From: Clostridia bacterium
GTDB lineage: Bacteria; Bacillota; Clostridia; TANB77; CAG-508
Assembly: GCA_017528085.1 (NCBI GenBank)
Contig: JAFXPH010000002.1
Location: 1 to 64,000, forward strand
Direction of reading: 5' to 3'
DNA length: 64,000 nt
The notes under the pieces: generated by a model
What the model saw: the letters and a program-made list of their open reading frames with translations, nothing else
Databases searched by the model: none
What the model was told of the DNA's origin: nothing
Program-made: the position numbers and the translations under genes
In this document: positions 1-6,920 of the stretch, in pieces
Layout: the number at the start of each line of letters is the position of its first letter
Numbering within the stretch: the stretch's first letter is position 1

Positions 1-13
1 ATTTATCGCACAC

Positions 14-1498
14 CTAATTTTCTATATTTATTATTTTTGTTGCGATTTTTTCAATAAATCTTTCATCGTGTTCTACAAAAATAATAGTAGGATTATAATT
101 TAAAATTGTATCTTCAATTTGTTCCCTTGTTAATATATCAATATAATTTAAAGGTTCATCCCATATATAAATATTTGCTTGTTCTGAAATACTTTTTGCT
201 ATTAATACTTTTTTCTTTTGCCCTTCACTCATATCTTGAATATTAGTATCAAAATCATTTTTGGATAATCCCATTTTCACTAACATTGCTTTAAAAATAC
301 TTTCATCTATTTTGTTTTCCTGTGCAAATGTTTTTAAATTTTCTTTTAAATAATCTGTATTTTGAGATACATAAGATATTTTCAAATCATTTGCAACTTT
401 GAACTCGCCATTATATTGTATCTTTTCTCCTAATATAAGTTTTAATATACTTGTTTTTCCAATTCCATTTTTTCCTATTATTGCAACTCTATCTCCATTA
501 TTTACTTCAAATGAAATTGGATTAAATATTGTTTTATCATTATATTTTACTTGTAAATTATTTATTAGAACTAATGGATTTTTATTACTTGTTAAAGGAA
601 TCAATTTTAATTTATCATTCCTATCAACATTTCTCAATAAATTAGTCTTTTCATCTATTGCCCTATCAATTCTTTGTTCCATAACCTTTGAACTTTTCAT
701 CATTTTAGAAGCCTTATGTCCTACATATCCTTTATCTATTGTAGTTTCTGAATTAAATCTTTTACTCTTTCCTTTTTCAGCTTCATTTGACCATTTTGCA
801 ACATTTTTAGAGGCAATTTCAAGTCTATTTATATCTTTTTGTAATCTTTCATTTTGCATTATTTCAAAATTATCCTGTCTATCTTTATTTTCTTTCCAAG
901 ATGAAAAATTACCCTGTTGTATTTCAATGTTGCTATTATTTATAGCAATTATATGATTTACAACCTTATCTAAAAAGTTTCTATCGTGAGATACTAATAT
1001 AAATCCTTTTTTCTTTTCTAAATAACTCACTAAATTATTTCTCGTTTCAATATCTAAATGATTTGTAGGCTCATCTATGAGTAAGAAATTATTTCCTTTT
1101 AAGAATAGACTCGTTAAAAGTATTTTTACTTGTTCTCCTCCACTTAATAGATTAAAATTTCTATATAATATTTCTGTATCAGCATTAAGTAAATTCAATT
1201 CTTTCATAATTTCCCAATCTTCAACATTTGGAGCAATCTCATTTACTATTTCTATTGACATTCTATCTTTGTTTGTTACTTCAAAAGGAAAATAATCAAC
1301 ATCAACATTCTTTGATATTGTTCCTTTATATTTATATTTTCCCTGTAATAACTTTAGGAATGTAGTTTTCCCTTTTCCATTTCTCCCAATTAATCCTAAT
1401 TTCCAATCAGTATCAATATTAAATGAAACATCTTCAAATATATTATTATAGCTTCCATCATAACAAAATGTTAAATTATTTACACTTATTAAAGACAT
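14..1498 (-). CDS. ABC-F ATPase, Lsa-type ribosome protection protein
   Basis: Two ABC ATPase domains in one soluble chain of 494 residues with no membrane segments, which defines the ABC-F class. Domain 1 has Walker A GRNGKGKTT at 38-46, signature LSGGE at 118-122 and Walker B LLIDEPTNHLD near 139-149. Domain 2 has Walker A GKNGIGKTS at 342-350, the unusual signature MSEGQ at 423-427 and IWDEPLNYID near 445-454. The charged linker lies at about 198-305. The N-terminal stretch WKLGLIGRNG and the MSxGQ second signature are hallmarks of the Lsa/CplR group, which removes lincosamide, pleuromutilin and streptogramin A drugs from the ribosome (family knowledge). Start set by AGGAGGAATAATG. It is the second gene of a two-gene unit, 70 bases after the 1569-3020 gene. 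The drug range is inference; a housekeeping ABC-F is less likely. Confidence 0.85.
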   Translation of the reverse strand: MSLISVNNLTFCYDGSYNNIFEDVSFNIDTDWKLGLIGRNGKGKTTFLKLLQGKYKYKGTISKNVDVDYFPFEVTNKDRMSIEIVNEIAPNVEDWEIMKELNLLNADTEILYRNFNLLSGGEQVKILLTSLFLKGNNFLLIDEPTNHLDIETRNNLVSYLEKKKGFILVSHDRNFLDKVVNHIIAINNSNIEIQQGNFSSWKENKDRQDNFEIMQNERLQKDINRLEIASKNVAKWSNEAEKGKSKRFNSETTIDKGYVGHKASKMMKSSKVMEQRIDRAIDEKTNLLRNVDRNDKLKLIPLTSNKNPLVLINNLQVKYNDKTIFNPISFEVNNGDRVAIIGKNGIGKTSILKLILGEKIQYNGEFKVANDLKISYVSQNTDYLKENLKTFAQENKIDESIFKAMLVKMGLSKNDFDTNIQDMSEGQKKKVLIAKSISEQANIYIWDEPLNYIDILTREQIEDTILNYNPTIIFVEHDERFIEKIATKIINIEN

Positions 1499-1568
1499 TA
1501 TTCCTCCTAGTAAAAATTATAAATTGTTTCATAAAAGTTATCAACCTACTTATCGTAGATATATTTTT

Positions 1569-3020
1569 TTATGTTTTTTCTATTATTTTATTATCCTGAA
1601 TTTCATATATAATATCTGCTACATTTTCAACCAATCGTTTATCATGTGATACAAATATTATTGTTCCTCTATATTGTTGCATAAGACTTTCTAATGCAAC
1701 TATACTTTGTATATCTAAATAATTGGTTGGCTCGTCCATAATTAGCACATTATATCTTCCAAGTAACATTTTGCAAAGTAATATCTTTATAACTTCTCCA
1801 CCACTTAAAGTTTTCATTTCTCTAGTAATTACATTTTGTTTTATTCCAAGCATTGCTATCATACTTCTTATCTCTGATATTGAATAATCTGATGCTTTTC
1901 TTAAAAATTCTAAAACATTTTGTTCTTTTTCAAATTTATATCCATTTTGTGCAAAATATCCAATTTGTACTTTGGGTGATATTTCTATTCCTTCTTCTTT
2001 GTTTAAAATCATTTTTAATAATGTTGTTTTTCCAGTTCCATTTGCTCCAGTAATTGCTACTTTTTTACCAAGTGGGATTTTAAATTTTGCATTTTCAAAT
2101 ATAACTTTGTTTGAAACTTTTTTATTTAAATTATCACTCATAATTGGAACAGGATTATACATTTCAAGTGAGCTACTAATTTTAAAATGTATTTGTCTTT
2201 CTTTTGTTGGTTTACTAATTTCTTCTAATTCTTCCATTCTCTTTTCTGCTACTTTTGCTGATTTATGCAAAGCTTTTTCTTTACTTCCTGTTGATTTTTG
2301 ATGTGCTAATCTTCCACCATTTTCTGTATTTTTTTGACTTTTTCTTTTTCCAACTTTTTGTGCTTGTTTTAATTTTTCATCTACTATTTTTTCTAACCTT
2401 TGTTTTTCATTTACATATTGTTCATATTTTCTTATATGAGTTCTATTTTCTTGTTCTTTTTGTTCTAAATATTGTGTATAATTTCCCCAATATTCTGTGA
2501 TCTTCCCATTTTCAATTTCCCATATTTTATTTACAATTTCATCTAAAAAATATCTATCGTGGCTAATTACTACTACGCTTCCAGAATAATATTTTAGCGT
2601 ATTTGTTATATATTCAATACTTCCATTATCTAAGTTGCATGTTGGCTCGTCTGCAAATATTGCATCACTATTTTCTGCTAATGCTTTTGCTATTTTTAAT
2701 TTTGTTTCTTCCCCGCCTGATAGTTCATCTCCTATTATGTTATGAATGTTTAATTTTCCTAATATAGATTTATCTTCTACATTATCAATTTTAATTTGTT
2801 CTAATTGTGGAATATATGATATTTTTCCATAAGTTTTAATTTCTGCTTTCTCTAATTTTATTTGCTCCAATAAGATTTTTAATAATGTTGTTTTTCCAAC
2901 TCCATTTTTTCCTACAATTCCGATTTTGTCATAACTATATATTTCTAAATCGTCAATGTCTAAAATTTGCTTTCCATTATATTCTATATCTATATTTCTG
3001 GCTTTTACTATTAACTCCAT
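1569..3020 (-). CDS. ABC-F ATPase, Vga/Msr-like ribosome protection protein
   Basis: Soluble tandem-ABC protein of 483 residues. Domain 1: Walker A GKNGVGKTT at 37-45, signature LSGGE at 100-104, Walker B IFADEPTCNLD near 121-131. Domain 2: Walker A GANGTGKTT, signature LSGGE and Walker B LIMDEPTNYLD. A highly basic linker (about 180-290) has many Lys/Arg/Gln and corresponds to the antibiotic-resistance determining region of ABC-F proteins. The short first ABC domain and the ADEPTxNLD Walker B match the Vga/Vml/Msr branch, not the Lsa branch, so the two adjacent ABC-F genes are not a recent duplication. Start ATG is preceded by AAAGGAG. It is first in the unit and lies behind a 180-base leader with a small ORF and competing helices (3028-3130), the arrangement expected for drug-induced attenuation. 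Drug specificity cannot be read from sequence. Confidence 0.85.
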   Translation of the reverse strand: MELIVKARNIDIEYNGKQILDIDDLEIYSYDKIGIVGKNGVGKTTLLKILLEQIKLEKAEIKTYGKISYIPQLEQIKIDNVEDKSILGKLNIHNIIGDELSGGEETKLKIAKALAENSDAIFADEPTCNLDNGSIEYITNTLKYYSGSVVVISHDRYFLDEIVNKIWEIENGKITEYWGNYTQYLEQKEQENRTHIRKYEQYVNEKQRLEKIVDEKLKQAQKVGKRKSQKNTENGGRLAHQKSTGSKEKALHKSAKVAEKRMEELEEISKPTKERQIHFKISSSLEMYNPVPIMSDNLNKKVSNKVIFENAKFKIPLGKKVAITGANGTGKTTLLKMILNKEEGIEISPKVQIGYFAQNGYKFEKEQNVLEFLRKASDYSISEIRSMIAMLGIKQNVITREMKTLSGGEVIKILLCKMLLGRYNVLIMDEPTNYLDIQSIVALESLMQQYRGTIIFVSHDKRLVENVADIIYEIQDNKIIEKT

Positions 3021-3027
3021 TTCTTTA

Positions 3028-3097
3028 CTCCTTTATTACATTTTTTCTTTTCATACGAGTTATTGTAATAAAGTTCTTATCACGAAATAACTCGTGA
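3028..3097 (-). promoter_or_regulatory. Competing leader helices upstream of the Vga-like ABC-F gene
   Basis: Three perfect inverted repeats overlap so that they cannot all form. Helix A pairs 3092-3097 with 3080-3085 (6 bp, 6-base loop). Helix B pairs 3086-3095 with 3055-3064 (10 bp). Helix C pairs 3065-3073 with 3031-3039 (9 bp) and buries the AAAG half of the Shine-Dalgarno AAAGGAG (3028-3034). A and B share bases; B and C are interlocked. The A arms lie over the last codons and stop of the small leader ORF. No U-tract follows, so control of translation initiation is more likely than transcription termination. Confidence 0.65.
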
Positions 3098-3130
3098 TAT
3101 TACCATATTCTTGGTATCATATTTTTTCAC
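3080..3130 (-). CDS. Putative 16-codon leader peptide of ABC-F operon
   Basis: Reads GTG then KKYDTKNMVISRVIS and a TGA stop. A purine-rich site GGGAGGGG lies about 3-5 bases before the GTG. Its last six codons run through helix A, so a stalled ribosome would change which helix forms. An overlapping alternative, ATG at 3120 encoding MIPRIW, is about 11 bases from the same site and could be the real leader. Leader peptides in front of ABC-F, erm and cat genes are well known; this particular peptide is inferred. Confidence 0.5.
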   Translation of the reverse strand: MKKYDTKNMVISRVIS

Positions 3131-3209
3131 TCTCCCCTCCCAATTACTATTTTTCTTTGTCCAACTTGTTAACAATATTACTTATTTTACGAACATTTAA
3201 TTCAATTAA

Positions 3210-3238
3210 ACTATACCACAAAAGTGTCGGAATATCAA
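3210..3238 (-). promoter_or_regulatory. Promoter of the ABC-F operon
   Basis: -35 TTGATA at 3233-3238 and -10 TATAGT at 3210-3215 with a 17-base spacer. It predicts an RNA start near 3203 and a leader of about 180 bases before the ABC-F start at 3020. Confidence 0.65.
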
Positions 3239-3263
3239 TTATCATATAGTAATTCTGGTGTTT

Positions 3264-3584
3264 TCACAAATACTCTTTTTTAATTAAGTCCATTAAACTA
3301 TTCCATTTCTTTGCTTCTTCTTTATAATAATCTTTATCTATAAAATTTAAATAATCAGCTTTATAGAATACATTTTCCATTTCACGTCCTATATTATAAA
3401 GTTCAGTTAATAAAAAGAAAAATTCTTCATCAGGTTTTTCTTTTATAACTTGTTTACAAATTAGCTTTCTCAAGTAAGTAGATTTTGTAAAACCTGATCT
3501 TTTACAATCTGATTTTAATTTTTTATATTCTTTTGGATTTAGTTTTACTTCTACTCTTATAGTTCTTGCTCGTCCTTTCAACAT
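3264..3584 (-). CDS. MobC-like plasmid mobilization (relaxosome) protein
   Basis: Predicted 106-residue basic protein. The N-terminal part RTIRVEVKLNPKEYKKLK followed by a KRSGFTKSTYLRKLI segment is the ribbon-helix-helix plus helix pattern of MobC/relaxosome accessory proteins, which bind oriT and help the relaxase nick it. The start is taken at ATG 3584, eight bases after AGGAGG; an in-frame GTG at 3593 lies inside the Shine-Dalgarno region and is rejected. MobC normally precedes a relaxase gene, but the next genes downstream are ABC-F genes, so the relaxase is absent here. The region upstream carries a direct repeat that could be oriT. The family call rests on pattern recognition. Confidence 0.7.
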   Translation of the reverse strand: MLKGRARTIRVEVKLNPKEYKKLKSDCKRSGFTKSTYLRKLICKQVIKEKPDEEFFFLLTELYNIGREMENVFYKADYLNFIDKDYYKEEAKKWNSLMDLIKKEYL

Positions 3585-3657
3585 AAGAATCACCTCCTTA
3601 AAATTATTTTTTGGGGATTGGGGTTATGCCCCATAAATAAATAATAAAACATTGATA

Positions 3658-3764
3658 TTTTATTATTTCGAATTTGCGTACGTACAAATTCAATGCTTGC
3701 TATTACGTAAAAGTTTATTATTTATGAATTTCGTTTCAACAAATTCAGTACTTGCTATAACATA
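3658..3764 (-). repeat. Two tandem imperfect 52-base repeats, oriT-like
   Basis: Copy 1 at 3658-3709 and copy 2 at 3714-3764 share TTTATTATTT, an internal inverted repeat (GAATTTG/CAAATTC in copy 1, GAATTT/AAATTC in copy 2) and a CTTGCTAT box. A GGGG-TTATG-CCCC hairpin lies at about 3620-3632 between the repeats and mobC. Repeat-plus-hairpin blocks just upstream of mobC are typical oriT or MobC-binding regions. A nic site was not identified. Confidence 0.45.
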
Positions 3765-3789
3765 TTTTAATTAATAAAAAATAAAAATA

Positions 3790-3829
3790 AACCCTCCTTG
3801 TTAAACTTTTTTGTCTAACAATTTGGGTT
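3790..3829 (-). terminator. Two-part hairpin after the blaR-like gene
   Basis: Outer arms AACCC (3790-3794) and GGGTT (3825-3829) and inner arms TTGTTA (3798-3803) and TAACAA (3816-3821) form a bulged stem. No good U-tract follows on the minus strand. It could be a weak terminator of the sensor gene or part of the oriT-like region. Confidence 0.35.
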
Positions 3830-3870
3830 AACTTCATTTTTACCAACTTCTCTACTTGATATTTAATTAT

Positions 3871-5583
3871 TTAATAAATAAAGTCTTGTGGATTTAAAGG
3901 ATTATTACTACTATCTCTTATTTCAAAATGCAAATGTGGTCCTGTTGAATTTCCCGTGCTACCAACTGTTGCAACTATATCTCCTTGATTAACAGTTTGA
4001 TTAGCAAAAACTTTTGTATCACTGCAATGAGCATAATATGTTTGAGTACCATTTGCATGTCTAATTAAAACCAAATTCCCATAACTTCCCTTATATCCTG
4101 CAAATAAAACAGTTCCTGAAGCTGCAGCTTTAATAGGAGTTCCTTCTTCTGCTACTATATCAATTCCAGTATGATTATTATTATAAAATTTTGCACCAAC
4201 TGTTCCTTCTACTGGTTTTATGAAATTATTACTGATATTAGATTGATTTTCAACCGAATTAACACTTTTAACTTCGTTGTTTTCAGCTTTTATTTCATCA
4301 TTTTTCTCTTGTACGGGAATACTATCATTAACTGATTCATTTTCGTGAGTAGTTATTTTTGCTGTATCTTGTTGTATTTGATTATTAACTATTTCAGTTT
4401 CATTTTTATCTTCTACTATTTGTTTTAAATTTTTATTTTCTATTAGTTCATCTTTTTCTTCTGTAGTGTTTTCAATTTTTTGAGTTTTTTCTTCTACAAT
4501 TGTATTTTCAATTTCTTTATTTATGTTTAATTCATTTTCATCCGTATCTGTTGTAGCAATATTAACATTTGGTGTAAATAACATCAAAAGTAAAACTATA
4601 ATAATCACGATACTTAATATAAGACTAATCCAAAAGCTTGTTTTCTTTTTTGGTACTGTTACAATATTAGAAAATCTATTCATTATATTCCTCCTTTGAC
4701 TAGCAAAATTTGTTAATAACTTATATTTATTGTTCCTATTACTCTCTATCTGTTTTAACAAAACTTTTCCATATTCAATTCTATAACTTGATGTTTCATT
4801 TTTAAAAACATTATAATCACAATTTAATTCAATAACTTCATTTGATTCATTTATTAATAGATAAATTATAGGATTAAACCAATAAATACAATTAAGTATA
4901 AATAACAAATATTTAAATTCAATATCCTTATTTTTTATATGAAATATTTCATGCTTTAATATGTATTTATAATCATTGTAATCAATATTATTTATTGGAA
5001 GTATTATTTGTTTTTTTAGAAATCCAATTGTTATTGGTGTAGATATATTTGAAGAAAATGCATAATAAATTTTTTTATTAATATTAACATCATTTTTTAT
5101 TTTATAAATAATATTTTCTATCTCTTCATCAGTTATATATACTATTTTTAATTTATGAATATAAGTAAAATAAATAATTATATTATATAAAAATATAATT
5201 GCCATTAAAAATATCCAAATATATGGTAAAAGCTCAATAACTTTATAAATATAATTATTTTTAATTTCTATGTTTGTATCATAAATATTATTAATGTTTT
5301 GTAAATTATTTATATTTTTCTCTTGCTCATGAATATTGTAGTCATTTGACTCCGTTTCAGTTTGAACAGTAGTTAAATCTTCATGTTTATTAAAATCATT
5401 TACTTTTATTTTAATGTTTAAAATTGGTAAAAGTAAAATTATAGTTATAATAAAAAATATGTTATATATACTTTTTATATTATATTTATTTTTATATTTA
5501 GATAAATATATTAAAAGTGGCAAAATGCTAATAGTAAATATACTTCCTATAATAACTATATTTTGAAAAGTGTTTTGTAGCAT
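3871..5583 (-). CDS. BlaR1-type M56 sensor peptidase fused to an M23 endopeptidase
   Basis: Predicted 570 residues. The N-terminal half is a multi-pass membrane M56 antirepressor: hydrophobic segments near 8-28, 40-58, 118-142, 224-246 and 320-342, zinc motif HEIFH at about 211-215, and a downstream ELNCD matching the third-ligand region. A long Glu/Asn/Lys-rich linker follows. The C-terminal domain is an M23 (LytM) peptidase with HTGID (H471, D475) and HLHFE (H550, H552), so its metal ligands are intact. BlaR1 proteins normally end in a penicillin-binding sensor domain; here a cell-wall peptidase domain outside the membrane takes its place, suggesting it senses or processes peptidoglycan. 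Start ATG 5583 follows AAAGGTGG by eight bases and lies one base after the blaI-like stop (TAGTATG). M56/M23 fusions are known in Firmicutes; the ligand is inference. Confidence 0.85.
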   Translation of the reverse strand: MLQNTFQNIVIIGSIFTISILPLLIYLSKYKNKYNIKSIYNIFFIITIILLLPILNIKIKVNDFNKHEDLTTVQTETESNDYNIHEQEKNINNLQNINNIYDTNIEIKNNYIYKVIELLPYIWIFLMAIIFLYNIIIYFTYIHKLKIVYITDEEIENIIYKIKNDVNINKKIYYAFSSNISTPITIGFLKKQIILPINNIDYNDYKYILKHEIFHIKNKDIEFKYLLFILNCIYWFNPIIYLLINESNEVIELNCDYNVFKNETSSYRIEYGKVLLKQIESNRNNKYKLLTNFASQRRNIMNRFSNIVTVPKKKTSFWISLILSIVIIIVLLLMLFTPNVNIATTDTDENELNINKEIENTIVEEKTQKIENTTEEKDELIENKNLKQIVEDKNETEIVNNQIQQDTAKITTHENESVNDSIPVQEKNDEIKAENNEVKSVNSVENQSNISNNFIKPVEGTVGAKFYNNNHTGIDIVAEEGTPIKAAASGTVLFAGYKGSYGNLVLIRHANGTQTYYAHCSDTKVFANQTVNQGDIVATVGSTGNSTGPHLHFEIRDSSNNPLNPQDFIY

Positions 5584-5584
5584 A

Positions 5585-5968
5585 CTAAACACCACCTTTA
5601 TTTAAAATATTCCTTATCTTTTTAATATCTTCATCTGAAAGACTATTATCATCTTCAATTAGTGAAGCTATTAATTTTTTGCTAGAATTATTATACATTT
5701 TTTTAATAAAATTACGTGTTTCAAATTTGGTGTATTCTGATCCATCAATTAATGCATAGTAATAATTATATCTTCCAATTTTTTCATTTTTTAAAAAACC
5801 TTTTTCAGTTAGTCTTGTTAGAATTATTTGTAAAGTTGATAATTTCCATTCGGTTTCATCTTTCAATTCTGAAAAAATTTCTCCTGTTGAAATTTTTTTT
5901 GAATTATTCCATATAATCATCATTACTTTTAATTCAGAATCTGGAATACTTTTAAGATATTTTTCCAT
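5585..5968 (-). CDS. BlaI/MecI/CopY-family repressor
   Basis: 127 residues, the usual size for BlaI. The N-terminal winged helix starts SIPDSELKVMMIIW and continues through a recognition region WKLSTLQIILTRLTEKGFLKNEKIGRYNYYYALI; a C-terminal dimerisation region follows. In BlaI systems the partner M56 sensor cleaves the repressor within the helix region and releases operator DNA. The gene is first in a two-gene operon with the M56-M23 sensor. Two palindromic operators cover its own promoter (5983-6032), so the operon should be self-repressed. No beta-lactamase or PBP gene lies in the window, so other targets are unknown. Start ATG follows GGAGGTGTTAT. Confidence 0.9.
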   Translation of the reverse strand: MEKYLKSIPDSELKVMMIIWNNSKKISTGEIFSELKDETEWKLSTLQIILTRLTEKGFLKNEKIGRYNYYYALIDGSEYTKFETRNFIKKMYNNSSKKLIASLIEDDNSLSDEDIKKIRNILNKGGV

Positions 5969-5982
5969 ATAACACCTCCATT

Positions 5983-6000
5983 AACAGACATCTGTCTGTT
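5983..6000 (-). promoter_or_regulatory. BlaI-type operator 1
   Basis: Near-perfect palindrome AACAGACA-TC-TGTCTGTT just downstream of the -10, covering the expected transcription start of the blaI-like gene. Confidence 0.75.
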
Positions 6001-6003
6001 AAT

Positions 6004-6032
6004 ATTATTACACATACTTTTGTCTGTGTCAA
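6004..6032 (-). promoter_or_regulatory. Promoter of the blaI/blaR-like operon with operator 2
   Basis: -35 TTGACA at 6027-6032, 17-base spacer, -10 AATAAT at 6004-6009. The spacer holds a second palindrome, ACACATAC-TTTT-GTCTGTGT (6010-6029), sharing the TGTCTGT half-site with operator 1. Repressor bound at both sites would block RNA polymerase. Confidence 0.7.
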
Positions 6033-6202
6033 TACTAAAAATATTTTTATAAAATCTTATTATAAATAAATTATAAAGTTTTATATTAAGCATATATTAT
6101 AATCTTCTTAATTTTTATGAAAATGAATTTTAAACAATTTTTATTAATCAAACAACAAATTATTTAAATAAGTAAAAATACAAATAATATTCATTCTCGT
6201 GA

Positions 6203-6592
6203 TTAGTTATCATATAATGCCCATAATTTTTCTTTTGAATAATTATTATCTATAAAATCTTTATTTGTAATTTCTATATTTTTTATTTTATTGTTTCCTA
6301 AAGGATAGTATTTTTTTAGAGGGATTAATTCCCTATTTACTATTTCTTTAGAATTATCTTTATAATAAAACTTTACATGTATAAATTTTTTGTTCTTTAG
6401 TGAATTTACAATTCTAGAAGCATGTTTTATTGTTACTTTTAATAATTTAGACAAAAATTCATTAGTGAAATAACACTTTTGATTATGCGACGATAAAAAA
6501 AGTATAAGTGAATATGTTATTATTTCTGATCTATTTAATTTTTCATCTAACATTAGTTCTAAAGGAATCCATAATCCTCTTACATTTACCAT
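6203..6592 (-). CDS. Winged-helix protein, plasmid/phage replication-initiator-like
   Basis: 129 residues from ATG 6592, about ten bases after AGGAG; an upstream GTG at 6601 is the alternative. The pattern LWIPLELMLDEKLNRSEI, a CYFTNEFLSKLL segment, then ASRIVNSLKNKKFIHVKF resembles the N-terminal winged-helix domain of replication-initiator or replisome-organiser proteins found in mobile elements of Firmicutes. No catalytic domain follows, so it may be an accessory or regulator protein or a truncated initiator. It sits between the blaI operon and the integrase, all on the same strand, which fits an element gene. Function beyond DNA binding is inferred. Confidence 0.5.
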   Translation of the reverse strand: MVNVRGLWIPLELMLDEKLNRSEIITYSLILFLSSHNQKCYFTNEFLSKLLKVTIKHASRIVNSLKNKKFIHVKFYYKDNSKEIVNRELIPLKKYYPLGNNKIKNIEITNKDFIDNNYSKEKLWALYDN

Positions 6593-6654
6593 ATGTATCA
6601 CTCTCCTATTATTTTATTTATATATTTTTATATTCTTTTATTTACTCCGCATTT

Positions 6655-6720
6655 ATGTGGAGGGGTACTATCAATATTGATGGTATTAGTATCCCACATT
6701 TGATAGATACCTCTCCACAT
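6655..6720. repeat. Long imperfect inverted repeat with nested palindrome
   Basis: Left arm 6655-6674 and right arm 6700-6720 pair over about 20 bases with one extra base and one mismatch. The 25-base middle contains the palindrome ATCAATATTGAT, which overlaps the left arm. It lies between two mobile-element genes. No U-tract makes it a standard terminator. It could be a replication or transfer structure or a regulatory hairpin. Confidence 0.55.
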
Positions 6721-6746
6721 AATGATGGATACATATGGAAATGATA

Positions 6747-6905
6747 TTATTTTTCTAAAACATTAATATATTTTATTAATAAATCATCTAATGAGCCTTG
6801 ATAATTTCCTTGTTCTATTAATGAGTTTCTTAATTCATTTATTGCCCTAATTACTATTCTTATTTCTACTATATCTAATTTAATCTTATATTTTTTATCA
6901 AACAT
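6747..6905 (-). CDS. Small mobile-element protein, 52 residues
   Basis: Begins MFDKKYKIKLDIVEIRIVIR and continues with NELRNSLIEQG and LDDLLIKYINVLEK. Mostly helical and charged, with no membrane segment. AGGAG seven bases before ATG 6905 supports it. Small proteins of this NELRxxLIxxG pattern commonly accompany integrases in clostridial integrative elements; their role is not established. It ends 27 bases before the long inverted repeat and starts 16 bases after the integrase stop. Confidence 0.65.
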   Translation of the reverse strand: MFDKKYKIKLDIVEIRIVIRAINELRNSLIEQGNYQGSLDDLLIKYINVLEK

Positions 6906-6920
6906 TTTTGTTCTCCTACA

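Noticed and set aside
399..956. Plus-strand open frames opposite the ABC-F, secD, recG and permease genes
   Set aside because: They lie antisense to well-supported genes, lack ribosome sites and have Leu/Phe/Ser-rich, low-complexity translations expected from the reverse strand of AT-rich genes.
1500..1532. Possible short leader peptide (ATG at 1532) between the two ABC-F genes
   Set aside because: It overlaps the downstream start and has only a weak ribosome site; no competing helices were seen.
14..3020. ABC transporter ATPases needing a permease
   Set aside because: Both have two ABC domains joined by a charged linker with no membrane part and no permease gene nearby, which is the ABC-F layout.
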